Shown here piece by piece: positions 1 to 9,175 of a stretch of 64,000 bases of DNA; the stretch's first letter is position 1; each line of letters opens with the position of its first letter. This DNA is from JACDAE01 sp963717195 (lineage in GTDB: Bacteria > Chloroflexota > Ktedonobacteria > Ktedonobacterales > Ktedonobacteraceae). Where the stretch lies: contig CAVQVR010000017.1 in the NCBI GenBank assembly GCA_963717195.1, positions 1 through 64,000 of the forward strand, read 5' to 3'. The notes below the pieces were generated by a model. It had not been told where the DNA came from. It was given only the letters and a program-made list of their open reading frames with translations, and ran no database searches. The position numbers and the translations under genes were made by a program.

Positions 1-1371
1 TATGCACATACACACAAAATTATTCATCGTGACATCAAACCAGAAAATATGTTGCTTAGCAATGAAGATACTATCATGTTAAGCGATTTTGGCATTGCGA
101 TTGCCTTGCGCAACTTCCATAACGCGAATAAACTGACTCTGCCCGGTCAGGAAATCATGATTGCCGGAACGACAACCTATATGGCTCCCGAACAATTAGC
201 GGGCACACCGCATTATGCAAGCGACCAATATGCATTGGCAGCCGTGGTATACGAGTGGTTCTGTGGTACGCCACCTTTTAGCGGTTCCGACTTCCAGACT
301 GCGGTAAAGCATATGTATATACAACCACCATTAATAAGAAACACAATACCAACATTGGCACCAACTATCGATAGGGTCATGATGAAAGCCCTCGAGAAAA
401 ATCCACAGCAGCGGTTCGCAAGTATACAACATTTTGCGGATGCGTTGGAGGCAGCCTGTCAGCCCATATCATCGCGTATTTATCCGGTGACAAAAACCCC
501 TGTACCTTCTATCCATTCAGCAAATACCATCGGGGATCAGTGGCCCTCAATGATAGGAGCTATACATGAGAGAACTTCTCAGTTTATCACAAATCACCTT
601 CTCCTATTTTCTAAAACCCTCTCCGCAAGTATGAACCCTGAACAACGCACGCTCATGTCCTTTCGCCAGTTATCTGCACCATCATCCATACAATCACAAA
701 GTCTGGTTCTCAAACATCCTGCAACACCGCTTCCTACACCTCTACAACAAACGACAAATGGCCAGTTCACGGCGGGATCAAAAAAGACGGCGTTACTGGC
801 AATTGCTATTTTTTGCTTGAGCGCAGTAATTGCCTTATCCTTTATCCCATTTATCCAGGCAAACGTACAAACGCCAGAAAAACAGACACTGACTATAATT
901 ACCTCACTACCGACGAAAACGAATACAAGCGTCATAGCAGTCTCTCGGCAAACGAAAATGCCATCCCCCGTTACAAAACATTCATCTCCAACTCCTGTAC
1001 AGACCGCCTTGCCAGTGGCCAATCCTACACAGGCAGTAACTCCTGAACCAACTCTTCCCCCTGCAACTCCAGCTCCTGTAATACCAATACTCGTAGTTGC
1101 ACCATCTGCCCTCAATCTGGCTAACTGTCCACCTCATTATCGTACTTATCGCTGCACCGTTACACTGACCCTCAGCTCCAGTTACAACGGTCAGTTATCA
1201 TGGCGGGTGTCCAGCATTAGTGCGCATGCATATATTGATCCAAAGCACGGGACGCTTTCTCCTGGTCAGTCGCAACGGATAATTATTGATGCCTTCAACA
1301 CATGTCCGGCAAGCGGTTTCTTTGTCTTTAGTGGATCTGGTGTTAGCGCCTTTGTATCCTGGAATTGTTAA
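1..1371 (+). CDS. Membrane Ser/Thr protein kinase, 5' end outside window
   Basis: This Hanks-type kinase is cut by the left edge of the window: the reading frame is open from base 1 and already reads the catalytic loop HRDIKPEN at residues 9-16, so the ATG at 49 is internal. DFG (residues 29-31) and APE (62-64) follow, so metal binding and activation loop are intact and the missing part is the N-lobe. After a variable cytoplasmic linker there is one membrane span near residues 263-286, a Thr/Pro-rich stalk (about 290-360) and a C-terminal extracellular domain of about 95 residues with four cysteines. That last domain resembles the C-terminus of the lipoprotein at 18162-18782, with shared PGQS and a closing WxC motif. 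PASTA repeats are not seen. The likely role is a transmembrane sensor kinase phosphorylating cytoplasmic proteins; the ligand is unknown. Confidence 0.93.
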   Translation, partial: YAHTHKIIHRDIKPENMLLSNEDTIMLSDFGIAIALRNFHNANKLTLPGQEIMIAGTTTYMAPEQLAGTPHYASDQYALAAVVYEWFCGTPPFSGSDFQTAVKHMYIQPPLIRNTIPTLAPTIDRVMMKALEKNPQQRFASIQHFADALEAACQPISSRIYPVTKTPVPSIHSANTIGDQWPSMIGAIHERTSQFITNHLLLFSKTLSASMNPEQRTLMSFRQLSAPSSIQSQSLVLKHPATPLPTPLQQTTNGQFTAGSKKTALLAIAIFCLSAVIALSFIPFIQANVQTPEKQTLTIITSLPTKTNTSVIAVSRQTKMPSPVTKHSSPTPVQTALPVANPTQAVTPEPTLPPATPAPVIPILVVAPSALNLANCPPHYRTYRCTVTLTLSSSYNGQLSWRVSSISAHAYIDPKHGTLSPGQSQRIIIDAFNTCPASGFFVFSGSGVSAFVSWNC

Positions 1372-1387
1372 CATAGTTCATCTGTTG

Positions 1388-1418
1388 CCACACGGGCTGG
1401 TAAACGGTGCCCGTGTGG
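1388..1418. terminator. Convergent terminator hairpin
   Basis: A perfect 10-bp stem (CCACACGGGC at 1388-1397, GCCCGTGTGG at 1409-1418) with an 11-nt loop lies between the stop of the kinase and the stop of the SMP-30 gene on the other strand. There is no long T-run on either side. It probably serves both convergent genes. Confidence 0.7.
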
Positions 1419-1435
1419 ATGGCTGTATCAATCAC

Positions 1436-2305
1436 CTATAATACACCAGCAAACTTGAACTTTTCTTTTCCAGTCACATCAACCTTCAGATGAAACAGAT
1501 CCCCTGAGAAAGGATAATGCTTGAGCTGCTCGTCGCTCAAACCTGTTCTAGCTGAGGTGATATAGAGTTCATCCATGTTCGGACCACCGAAGACGCAACT
1601 CGTGGGACGTAGAGCTGGAACCTCTACCACACGATCTATGCGACCATCAGGAGCATAACGTATAACCTTCGCACCATCCCAACAGGCACTCCAGATATAG
1701 CCCTCGCTATCAACAGTCAACCCATCAGGCGAACCAGAACCCGGCGGAACTTCGACGAATGCACGGCGGTTCGCAATACTACCCGTTGCCGCAGCATAAT
1801 CAAAGGCATAAATAACCTGTCGTGGTGAGTCGGTAAAATACATAATCGTATCATCTGGACTCCAACCAATGCCATTAGGTACGTCTATATCCGATACCAT
1901 TGCGTGCACGGAACCATCGGGGTCGAGCCGATAAAGGACGCCCTCTCCCGGTCCACCCATCGAACCCGCCCAGAAACGCCCTCGGCTATCTACCGCCCCA
2001 TCATTGAAGCGGAGGTGGGGCCTGCTGGCCTCGGGATTTACAATCGAATGTAGCTGCCCCGATGCGTTATCCCAGAACACGAAGCCATTCTTCGTTGCCA
2101 TAACAAGCCCGCCCGAAGCTCGTAGAGCAAGCACTCCAATGGCAACGCCAACTTCGATTTTCTCATACATACCACTTGCCGGGATCAAACGAAAAAAGCA
2201 GTTGCGCTCAATATCCACCCAGTATAAAGCTTGCTCATCGACGCTCCATAGAGAGCCTTCTCCCAGTTGATTGTGTACAGACAGGACATGTTCAACTTCG
2301 CTCAT
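1436..2305 (-). CDS. SMP-30/gluconolactonase/regucalcin-family hydrolase
   Basis: A 289-residue six-bladed beta-propeller of the SMP-30/LRE family, whose members are metal-dependent lactonases acting on sugar lactones. Family landmarks are visible in order: the first metal-ligand glutamate in LGEGSLW near residue 16, RFNDGAVDSRGRFWAG, VPNGIGWSPD with the ligand Asn, and SPDGLTVDSEGYIW with the catalytic Asp. I chose the ATG at 2305 because GCGAGG lies 7 nt upstream; a GTG at 2344 is in frame but has no ribosome site. It is cytoplasmic, with no signal peptide. The gene stands alone between two convergent or unrelated genes, so the physiological sugar (gluconolactone, xylonolactone or similar) cannot be read from context. 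Confidence 0.9.
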   Translation of the reverse strand: MSEVEHVLSVHNQLGEGSLWSVDEQALYWVDIERNCFFRLIPASGMYEKIEVGVAIGVLALRASGGLVMATKNGFVFWDNASGQLHSIVNPEASRPHLRFNDGAVDSRGRFWAGSMGGPGEGVLYRLDPDGSVHAMVSDIDVPNGIGWSPDDTIMYFTDSPRQVIYAFDYAAATGSIANRRAFVEVPPGSGSPDGLTVDSEGYIWSACWDGAKVIRYAPDGRIDRVVEVPALRPTSCVFGGPNMDELYITSARTGLSDEQLKHYPFSGDLFHLKVDVTGKEKFKFAGVL

Positions 2306-2384
2306 ATGAAAACCTCGCATCTCAATACCTTTGTCTCCCTTCACAGAGAAACAGATTCAATTTGCAAACGCGCCATTATACCAT

Positions 2385-2768
2385 CTACAGCACAAGTTTC
2401 TTCAGCAAATCCTGTAATGCAACCTCGGGATCACTGCACATTCCAGAATGTACCGGCGAAGGCTGAATAATCGTACTGCGTGGCGCAACCAGCCAATGAA
2501 AGCGTTCGGACTGTGGGAGTTGCCCAATTGGCCCGCTTCCTTCTTTGCCATAACAGACATGAAGCAGGTGCTCAAGCTGTTGTTGCATAGCAGAGAAATC
2601 CAACTGTGGAGAGAGCACACTCAGACGCTGTTGATCCACATGGAGCAACGCACCAAGAAAACGGCGCGTGCGACAGAAGAGAATGACGCCTACATTGATG
2701 CACTCACCACGCTCGACGTAGGGAACGATGCGGATGATGGCATAATCATATGAGCTGATCGCGGGCAC
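2385..2768 (-). CDS. DUF3037 family protein, partner of HipA-like kinase
   Basis: A 127-residue protein matching the DUF3037 pattern: an opening segment SYDYAIIRIVPYVERGE followed by NVGVILFC, then a helical C-terminal half. The function of the family is not established. Its ATG lies inside the end of the upstream HipA-like gene (23-bp overlap, 2746-2768), so the two are almost certainly translationally coupled and act together. DUF3037 proteins are recurrently found beside HipA-like kinases, which fits. The pairing resembles a toxin-antitoxin or kinase-regulator arrangement, but no DNA-binding domain is visible in this protein. Confidence 0.85.
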   Translation of the reverse strand: MPAISSYDYAIIRIVPYVERGECINVGVILFCRTRRFLGALLHVDQQRLSVLSPQLDFSAMQQQLEHLLHVCYGKEGSGPIGQLPQSERFHWLVAPRSTIIQPSPVHSGMCSDPEVALQDLLKKLVL

Positions 2769-3528
2769 GCAGAGCCTCCTCTACAAAAATCTGTGAATGC
2801 GCAAGGCGATCTAGCAGGTAGTCGAGGTAAGCCGCACGATGAGCAACAGGATCAGCAAATTCTGCATCATTCCCCAACCAGGCATCAGGGACCATGCTCA
2901 TAATGTTTTGTAGCGTTGTCGCAGTCAACCGCGCTCTCAAAAGCTGATCAACTTCTGGCAATGCGCTTGCTACTGGTAATAAGACATGATTTTTAATTGC
3001 GGAGAAAGGAAGCTGGCTACGTTCCATATAGTTCGCGTTGACATGATGAAAATAGAGCGAGGCACCATGATCAATCAACATGAGGCGACGATGCCACCAG
3101 AGCATATTGGTGTTGCGTGGCGTCCGATCGACGTTTGTTACATACGCATCGAACCAGACAATCGATGATGCCAGCAGCGGCTCCAGCAGACGCACATCAA
3201 GAGGATCAAACGCCAGAGCAGCAGGTAGAAAATCGAGTGCCAGGTTCAGGCCCGCACTCGCTTTGATCAAGCTTTGAATCTCAAAATCTGGTTCTGAGCG
3301 ACCAAGCACCGGATCGAGCTCCATGAAGACGATCTCTGGCACAGGTAATCCCAGAAAACGCGCAATTTCGCCTGCGACCAGTTCAGCGATCAACGCCTTC
3401 AGCCCCTGGCCAGCTCCACGAAATTTGAGCACATAGAGCCCATCATCGTCCGCCTCGACGATTGCTGGAAGCGAACCGCCCTCACGTAGCGGGGTCACAT
3501 AGCGCGTTGCAGTGATTGTTCTCAACAT
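2746..3528 (-). CDS. HipA-like kinase family protein
   Basis: A 260-residue protein of the HipA_2-like group, related to the HipA Ser/Thr kinase toxins and PI3/4-kinase fold. Visible kinase features are the putative ATP-binding lysine in YVLKFRG (K35), a catalytic loop VDRTPRN (D134 with N139) and the metal-binding LIDHG (D153). It lacks the long N-terminal couple_hipA domain and is much shorter than HipA (about 440 residues). It is the first gene of a two-gene unit with the DUF3037 gene. No HipB-like HTH antitoxin is encoded nearby, so growth arrest by phosphorylation is only an analogy. Cytoplasmic. Confidence 0.8.
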   Translation of the reverse strand: MLRTITATRYVTPLREGGSLPAIVEADDDGLYVLKFRGAGQGLKALIAELVAGEIARFLGLPVPEIVFMELDPVLGRSEPDFEIQSLIKASAGLNLALDFLPAALAFDPLDVRLLEPLLASSIVWFDAYVTNVDRTPRNTNMLWWHRRLMLIDHGASLYFHHVNANYMERSQLPFSAIKNHVLLPVASALPEVDQLLRARLTATTLQNIMSMVPDAWLGNDAEFADPVAHRAAYLDYLLDRLAHSQIFVEEALRARDQLI

Positions 3529-3740
3529 GACGCTATTGTAACATACCAGCTATATATAAGGGACAATGTTTTCCCCAAGTCGAACTCCAACCTGTCGCTC
3601 AAGCGGGATAATCTCCTATCTTAGCAAGGGGAAGGGCTTTTTCAGAAGAGGAATGGAGACCCTTGAATTTCTCACTTGCTCTTACTTCAACAGGCTGATA
3701 TTTCATTTTTGGAAAACTTGACCTATCAATGTTTATGTAG

Positions 3741-5405
3741 TTACACAGGTTGGACAATATAGAATCCCTCAAAGAAGATAAGGCGATATTTTGCTCGGTT
3801 TTGCTCTACCCAATGTTTTACTACGACCTTATACTCACTGTAGTTAAAGACATAAGTTGAATGAGGATCAGCTTTAACAAGGTCGTAGTAGCGGTGGTAA
3901 CGATTAGAGCCAGGGCGTAGATTGCCGAAGACGACTCCACAAATGATCTTTTCCTGGCTCAAGAATGCCAGCTTGTTGCAGGTCCAATATCCCCCATAGA
4001 TGTGAGTCGCTCCTATACTTTCCAGGCGTGCTACGAGAGCCTGATCTTGCTGATTATAAGTCTGAGCGGTTGGTATTTCTTGAAAGACGATGATGGTACC
4101 AGTCAAGGAGAGAATGCTGATGATGATGATACAAAGGGCACTAACTATACTTCTGGCACGAACCCAGCCGCCTGTCTTCTGAGTGATGGTGCAGGCATTC
4201 CGCCAGAGTGGCCAGAGTAGTGTTGGTGTCGCAATCAGTAACCCGATGATGTAACGAGCATGATTGGCTGGCGTGCCTAGCGAGGCCGGGCTTATTGCGA
4301 AAAGGAGTAAGGCGAGTGTTGAGCTCGTGAGTAGGAGGAGGCGTGCGATGTGGCGAGCCAGGTTTTTGCGTACCTCGAGTTCTTCTTTCCGCCGATGCCA
4401 GTTACGCCAGGCTTGCCAGGCTTGCCAGGTAGCAAACACAAATGCACAGGCAAAGAGCGCAATGTAGACGAAGCTCCAACCGCTATGAACGATTGTGCAT
4501 GACAATGTATGGGGTGATGTCGGGTCGCGTAGAACCGGTACTTCGTTTATTGGACAGAACGGGTTGCCTGTAATAGTAGGGATACTGGCCTGGAATGTTG
4601 AAATTATCTGGAGGACCAAGTTAGGGTGAATTCTATTATACCCTTGCAGTCGCAGGAGTATATGGAGGCTATTCTGTCCAGGTAGTGCATGCAGGTTATA
4701 GTAGATCAGGGGGAAGATGCCGATAGTGAAACAGATCAGCATGCAGAGTACAGGGATAACACGTAGCAATTCGCGCCAGCAAAATAGGAGCAATAACAGG
4801 CCTGACAATGCCACAAATGGTAGGATGATCTGATCGCTCCAGATACCAAAGCCAGCTGCGAGTCCCCAGGCTCCATAGCCGAGGCAGCGCTGAAGTATGT
4901 AGCGAGATGAAACCACTGGCATTGAAGAGATAGCTAGCCAGGAAGCAATAAGAAATGTCAGTGTACCAAAAAGTAATATATCAGGATAGCCACCGTATGA
5001 GCGAAGCTGGTAGGTTAGCAAATAGTTTGAACCAAAGCTTAATATGGCTATTGTAACCAAGGCCAGTCCTTGTGAGTAGAGTGCACGCGCCAACAGATAG
5101 AGACTGACGAGAAATAAGACAAATAAGAGTAGCAAGCCGAGGCGTAGAGAGAACAGAGATGGTCCGAAGAAATGAAACATTACTGCGCCAAGATAGGCTT
5201 GTAATGCACCCATATAGAACGCGCCATACATAAAAATAGGATGAGCTCCTTGATAGGCAATATGCCGGGCCATTATTCCAAATGTACCCTCATCGCTATC
5301 GGTCCAGGGCCAGTTGTTGCTTATCAATGCGAGACGAATGATCACACTACCAACGATGATGGAGAGGGCTATCAGTTCATAAATAGTTAGTTTCAGATAT
5401 TTCAT
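3741..5405 (-). CDS. Multi-span membrane glycosyltransferase (GT-C/PMT-like)
   Basis: A 554-residue integral membrane protein with about ten to twelve hydrophobic spans and a soluble C-terminal tail. The first periplasmic loop after span 1 contains the acidic motif DSDEGTFGIMA (about residues 36-46), the position of the catalytic Asp in polyprenyl-phosphate-dependent GT-C transferases such as the PMT/ArnT group (GT39/GT83). It probably moves a sugar from a lipid-phosphate donor to a lipid or protein on the outer face of the membrane; donor and acceptor cannot be told. The start codon at 5405 directly follows span-like sequence and is preceded by two palindromes (5418-5480) that may regulate it. 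Its codon use is AT-richer than that of its neighbours. Confidence 0.75.
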   Translation of the reverse strand: MKYLKLTIYELIALSIIVGSVIIRLALISNNWPWTDSDEGTFGIMARHIAYQGAHPIFMYGAFYMGALQAYLGAVMFHFFGPSLFSLRLGLLLLFVLFLVSLYLLARALYSQGLALVTIAILSFGSNYLLTYQLRSYGGYPDILLFGTLTFLIASWLAISSMPVVSSRYILQRCLGYGAWGLAAGFGIWSDQIILPFVALSGLLLLLFCWRELLRVIPVLCMLICFTIGIFPLIYYNLHALPGQNSLHILLRLQGYNRIHPNLVLQIISTFQASIPTITGNPFCPINEVPVLRDPTSPHTLSCTIVHSGWSFVYIALFACAFVFATWQAWQAWRNWHRRKEELEVRKNLARHIARLLLLTSSTLALLLFAISPASLGTPANHARYIIGLLIATPTLLWPLWRNACTITQKTGGWVRARSIVSALCIIIISILSLTGTIIVFQEIPTAQTYNQQDQALVARLESIGATHIYGGYWTCNKLAFLSQEKIICGVVFGNLRPGSNRYHRYYDLVKADPHSTYVFNYSEYKVVVKHWVEQNRAKYRLIFFEGFYIVQPV

Positions 5406-5417
5406 GATAGTAGTTTA

Positions 5418-5440
5418 AAATCTGAGTGAGACTCAGATTT
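5418..5440. promoter_or_regulatory. Perfect palindrome upstream of the GT-C gene
   Basis: Ten-base arms AAATCTGAGT / ACTCAGATTT separated by GAG begin 13 bp upstream of the start codon of the leftward membrane gene. The position suits an operator or a 5'-UTR hairpin. No cognate regulator is encoded next to it. Confidence 0.5.
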
Positions 5441-5459
5441 CATTATTCCTTTCAAAATT

Positions 5460-5480
5460 TGTCTATAGATTGTATAGACA
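5460..5480. promoter_or_regulatory. Second inverted repeat in the same intergenic region
   Basis: Arms TGTCTAT and ATAGACA with a 7-bp spacer have the geometry of a dimeric repressor site. The rest of the 348-bp gap (5406-5753) between the divergent genes shows no other structure I can support. Confidence 0.4.
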
Positions 5481-5753
5481 TACTTCACTACCACTTGACT
5501 TATTGCTTTATAATAATGGATTTTTTTTGTATCGTCAAGCATAGGAATCTTCAGGTAATGTATCCTTCTCTAATGGTCTGATTTTGTAGGAGGTATTTCC
5601 AGCTCAGATTTGTAGCGCAAAGCACTCTACCCTTAGAAAAGGATACATTATCAATTTTTAGGCTCTCCATTCTCCCTCTCCTGATGCGGCCTCTATAACG
5701 TATACTTATAGGTAAGTGTTTAAAACAAACTACGAAAAACGGAGGAGTATATT

Positions 5754-6740
5754 ATGCACTATCGGCCACTGGGACGTACCGGTTGGAACGCTTCCGAGAT
5801 GGGCTTTGGATCGTGGGCCATTGGTGGAGATGCCTGGGGTACCACAGATGATAAAGAGGCCATCGCGGCACTCCATAAAGCTATTGAACTCGGCGTGAAT
5901 TTTATTGATACCGCCGATGTCTACGGAAATGGTCATTCTGAGCAGCTCGTCGCACAGGTGCGCAGATCGCATAACGAGCGGGTCTTCATCGCGACCAAGG
6001 CCGGACGACGGCTCAATCCACACACAGCCCCTGGCTATAATCGGGAGAACCTGACCAGCTTTGTGGAACGTAGCCTGCTCAACTTGCAGACAGAAGCGCT
6101 TGACCTGTTACAACTGCACTGTCCTCCAACCGAGGTTTACGATAACCCAGAAGTTTTTGCTATTCTTGATGATCTGGTTCAACAAGGCAAGCTGCGTAAC
6201 TATGGTGTCAGCGTGGAGAAAGTCGAAGAGGCGCTCAAGGCCATTCGCTATCCCAACCTGCAAAGCGTACAGATCATCTTCAATATGTTCCGTTTCAAGC
6301 CTGCAGAAGAGTTCTTCAAGGCCGCACACGAGCGCCAGGTCGGTATCATCGTACGTGTTCCACTGGCAAGTGGCATGCTTACAGGCAAATTTAAACGCGA
6401 TACACAATTCGCTGCTCAAGATCATCGCAACTACAATCGGCACGGAGAGGCGTTTGATCAGGGCGAAACATTCTCCGGCGTCGATTATGAGACGGGCCTT
6501 GAAGCAGTCGAGGAACTACGCTCACTGGTGCCTGCGGGAGTAAGCATGGCCCAGTTTGCGCTACGCTGGATTCTGATGTTTCCGGAAGTAACAACGGTCA
6601 TAGCAGGGGCCAAGAATCCGCAGCAAGCTGGAGACAACACACATGCCGCAGAATTGCCTCCGCTCAGTGAAGAAACAATGCGCCGCGTGCAGGAGATTTA
6701 CGACAAATACATACGAGCACAGGTGCAATCGAGATGGTAA
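5754..6740 (+). CDS. Aldo/keto reductase
   Basis: A 328-residue NADPH-dependent oxidoreductase of the aldo/keto reductase superfamily (TIM barrel). The catalytic tetrad is readable: D52 and Y57 in DTADVYGNG, K82 in IATKAG and H122 in LLQLHCP. The C-terminal cofactor-binding helix region (VIAGAKNPQQ) is present, and the length is normal. A strong ribosome site CGGAGG precedes the ATG. The stop overlaps the start of otsB by 7 bp, so the two are co-transcribed, though a role in trehalose metabolism is not obvious. The substrate is unknown; members reduce aldehydes, ketones and sugars. Confidence 0.93.
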   Translation: MHYRPLGRTGWNASEMGFGSWAIGGDAWGTTDDKEAIAALHKAIELGVNFIDTADVYGNGHSEQLVAQVRRSHNERVFIATKAGRRLNPHTAPGYNRENLTSFVERSLLNLQTEALDLLQLHCPPTEVYDNPEVFAILDDLVQQGKLRNYGVSVEKVEEALKAIRYPNLQSVQIIFNMFRFKPAEEFFKAAHERQVGIIVRVPLASGMLTGKFKRDTQFAAQDHRNYNRHGEAFDQGETFSGVDYETGLEAVEELRSLVPAGVSMAQFALRWILMFPEVTTVIAGAKNPQQAGDNTHAAELPPLSEETMRRVQEIYDKYIRAQVQSRW

Positions 6741-7525
6741 GTACAGACAGCGCTGAGTTGTTGGCACAACACCCGCTCGGCCTTGTATTTGACATCGATG
6801 GCACACTCAGCCTTATTGCAGCGACACCTGGCGAAGCACAGCTTTATCCAGGTGTTGCAGAGCTACTGGATAAAGCAAAACAACACGCTTACGTCGCGAT
6901 TATCACCGGGCGTGCTGTAGTAGATGGAGCACGTATGGTCAATGTCGATGGAGTGACCTACATAGGGACGCACGGATTAGAGTGGTCCGATGGACTCCCT
7001 TCTCATACACCTGTACAATTGCTGCCCGAGGCAGCAGAGTACGTCGAAGCGGGAAAATACCTCCTTGATCTTGCCGAAAAGGAAAAGGCACCAGGAGTCT
7101 TCGTAGAACGGAAACGTGTAGGAGGAGCAATCCATTATCGTCTCGCACCTGATCCTGAGTGGGCACGACAGAACATACTGGACCTGTTAGAAGAACCTGC
7201 ACAACGCGTGCATATGAAGTTAAGTGAAGGTAAGCGTGTCATAGAGGTACGTGTGCCATTGCCCATTAATAAAGGGCATGCGTTACGCAGTTTCGTAGAA
7301 CGATACAAATTACAAGGTGTTCTCTTTGCAGGAGATGATAGAACCGACATCGACGCGCTTCTAGAGATAGAACGTTTGCGGCATAAAGGTGTAAAAGCGC
7401 TAGGTGTAGCAGTACAGCATTCCGATACGCTGGCGGATTTGCTCAACCATGCAGACATCATTGTCCAGGAGGTTGAGGGTATGGTAGAGCTACTCTCTCG
7501 AATCGTAGAAGATTTAGAGGAATGA
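6734..7525 (+). CDS. otsB: Trehalose-6-phosphate phosphatase
   Basis: A 263-residue HAD-superfamily phosphatase that removes phosphate from trehalose-6-phosphate. HAD motif I is VFDIDGTL (nucleophile D20, general acid D22), motif II lies in IITGRAV, and motif IV is FAGDDRTD near the C-terminus; the cap domain between them has the length typical of OtsB. Its ATG sits inside the stop of the aldo/keto reductase gene, implying translational coupling. The partner synthase is the next gene but is transcribed toward it from the opposite strand, so the two trehalose genes here are convergent rather than an operon. Confidence 0.9.
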   Translation: MVSTDSAELLAQHPLGLVFDIDGTLSLIAATPGEAQLYPGVAELLDKAKQHAYVAIITGRAVVDGARMVNVDGVTYIGTHGLEWSDGLPSHTPVQLLPEAAEYVEAGKYLLDLAEKEKAPGVFVERKRVGGAIHYRLAPDPEWARQNILDLLEEPAQRVHMKLSEGKRVIEVRVPLPINKGHALRSFVERYKLQGVLFAGDDRTDIDALLEIERLRHKGVKALGVAVQHSDTLADLLNHADIIVQEVEGMVELLSRIVEDLEE

Positions 7526-7535
7526 GATCAACGAT

Positions 7536-7576
7536 GGGTGCCCTGGTGGGATCCAATGATCCCACAAGAGGTACCC
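7536..7576. terminator. Bidirectional terminator between otsB and otsA
   Basis: The inner stem is GTGGGATC (7546-7553) with GATCCCAC (7558-7565) around a CAAT loop. It is extended by outer arms GGGTGCC (7536-7542) and GGTACCC (7570-7576) that pair with one G-T. It fills the 63-bp gap between convergent genes. Confidence 0.75.
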
Positions 7577-7588
7577 AACAGGTCACTT

Positions 7589-9175
7589 CTAGCCAACATT
7601 AGCAACGACCATTCCGTCATCGGTAGGTTCAGAATTTGCTTTTACAGGACGAGGTAAGGGAGAGGAGAGATCGAGCAGATCATTAATATCGGATATCTGA
7701 CGCGTTAGCCACACATTGAGATCGCTACGTTCTACAGTTTGCCGGGCCATCTGGGCCTTTACACGGCGTTCTTCAGGCGATAAGGTGAGCGCTCGATACA
7801 ACGCCTGAGCCGTCTCCAGCACATCTGTCGGCGAAGTAGGAATAGATCCCTTACCTAATTGTTGGAATGCACCAGCAGTACGAGAGAGCACAAGTACACC
7901 ATTGCACTGATTAACCACTGGTCCCTCTTTGGCGACCAGGTTCATACCATCAACTATCGGATTAACGAGCAGTACATCATAATACTGCATAGCAGCCAGA
8001 GCACGCGTCCGGTCATTATCGGCAAAGACGGTGATCGGAGTCCACTCTTCAGAACCATACTTATTGTTAATCTCTTCAACGAGAGCAAACACATCGCCAG
8101 AATAGCGTCGATAAGCAGGCAACGTCTGGCGAGAGGGAACCAGAAAGGCCAGAAAAGCAACCTTTCCATATAAGTCGGGGCGCTTTTCAAGGACATAATC
8201 ATATGCTTGAAAGCCTCGAATGATATTCTTGGTAGGCTCCAGGCGATCCACACGCATGATCGTATGTTCACGCAAAAGTGGCTTGATCTTTTCAGCGGCA
8301 CGCTTGCCCGCTGCACTATTGACGATCCGCCGTTCCTCGGCCACAGAAATGGAGATGGGATAGGCACGCGCCCGTGTACAATGCCCCTGCCACCAGACAG
8401 CGCCCTCTTCAAAATCGACAACCGCACCATCCAGGAGCGTGCGTGCACCCTCCAGGAAATTGCGAGCATCGCGATCGGTCTGAAAGCCAACAATATCATT
8501 ACCTACCAGGCCACTGTAGATGGCCTGCGCGATATTGCTGGGTAAAAAGTGCCAGCAGCGTACATCGGGCCAGGGAATGTGAATAAACTGCTGAATAGTA
8601 ATCGAAGGATGTTGCTTGCGAATCATCGAAGAAACCAGGTAGAGGTGATAATCATGTAACATCACCACCGGCATTGTTTCTTCACGACCAATCTCAATAT
8701 TTACCGCATCAGCAATCGCCTGGTTGGCCACACAATAACCATTGGTCCAGGCATCCTGCCACTGTACATTGGCTTCCTGATCCTGAGCGGGATCATACAG
8801 GTAATGCTGTAGAAACCATAATAATTCGTTACTAATCTTCTCGTAATGCTTGCGGTATGCAGCCTTTGAGATAGTCACATAGCGCAGTTGCATGTCCTGC
8901 CCACGTAAGGGAGACTGAAGCAATCCTCCATGCTGCTCTGCCTCCTTTACGGCGACCCGATCTCCCTCTGTCATTGTCATGGCAACCCAGGTAACATTCA
9001 TGCTGTTGCCTGCATCGATCAAAGCCGTAACCATACCACCAGCACCACGACGTGGCTTCAACTTTTTATCTTTACTCAGCTGATACTCAACGGGGCCACG
9101 ATTTGACGCAATGATGAGGCGGCGGGCATGCATCAACTGCGGAGGATGGACATCTGTCGTCATCCGCGAAGGCAT
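7589..9175 (-). CDS. otsA: Trehalose-6-phosphate synthase (GT20)
   Basis: A 528-residue retaining glycosyltransferase of family GT20, joining glucose from UDP- or GDP-glucose to glucose-6-phosphate. GT20 signatures appear in order: the N-terminal substrate loop RGAGGMVTAL, HDYHLYLVSSMIR, FIHIPWPD, VGFQTDRDARNFL, RVDRLEPTKNI and the donor-site motif DGMNLVAKEGP. The length is slightly above the E. coli enzyme (474), mostly from a C-terminal tail. The start at 9175 is followed 16 codons later by the normal beginning RLIIASNRGPVEY; the ATG at 9130 would give a shorter product. It makes the substrate for OtsB. A closely related specificity such as glucosylglycerol-phosphate synthase cannot be wholly excluded without alignment. 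Confidence 0.88.
   Translation of the reverse strand: MPSRMTTDVHPPQLMHARRLIIASNRGPVEYQLSKDKKLKPRRGAGGMVTALIDAGNSMNVTWVAMTMTEGDRVAVKEAEQHGGLLQSPLRGQDMQLRYVTISKAAYRKHYEKISNELLWFLQHYLYDPAQDQEANVQWQDAWTNGYCVANQAIADAVNIEIGREETMPVVMLHDYHLYLVSSMIRKQHPSITIQQFIHIPWPDVRCWHFLPSNIAQAIYSGLVGNDIVGFQTDRDARNFLEGARTLLDGAVVDFEEGAVWWQGHCTRARAYPISISVAEERRIVNSAAGKRAAEKIKPLLREHTIMRVDRLEPTKNIIRGFQAYDYVLEKRPDLYGKVAFLAFLVPSRQTLPAYRRYSGDVFALVEEINNKYGSEEWTPITVFADNDRTRALAAMQYYDVLLVNPIVDGMNLVAKEGPVVNQCNGVLVLSRTAGAFQQLGKGSIPTSPTDVLETAQALYRALTLSPEERRVKAQMARQTVERSDLNVWLTRQISDINDLLDLSSPLPRPVKANSEPTDDGMVVANVG

Noticed and set aside
594..1115. A 173-codon minus-strand frame inside the kinase gene
   Set aside because: Antisense of the Thr/Pro stalk; low complexity and no start signal.
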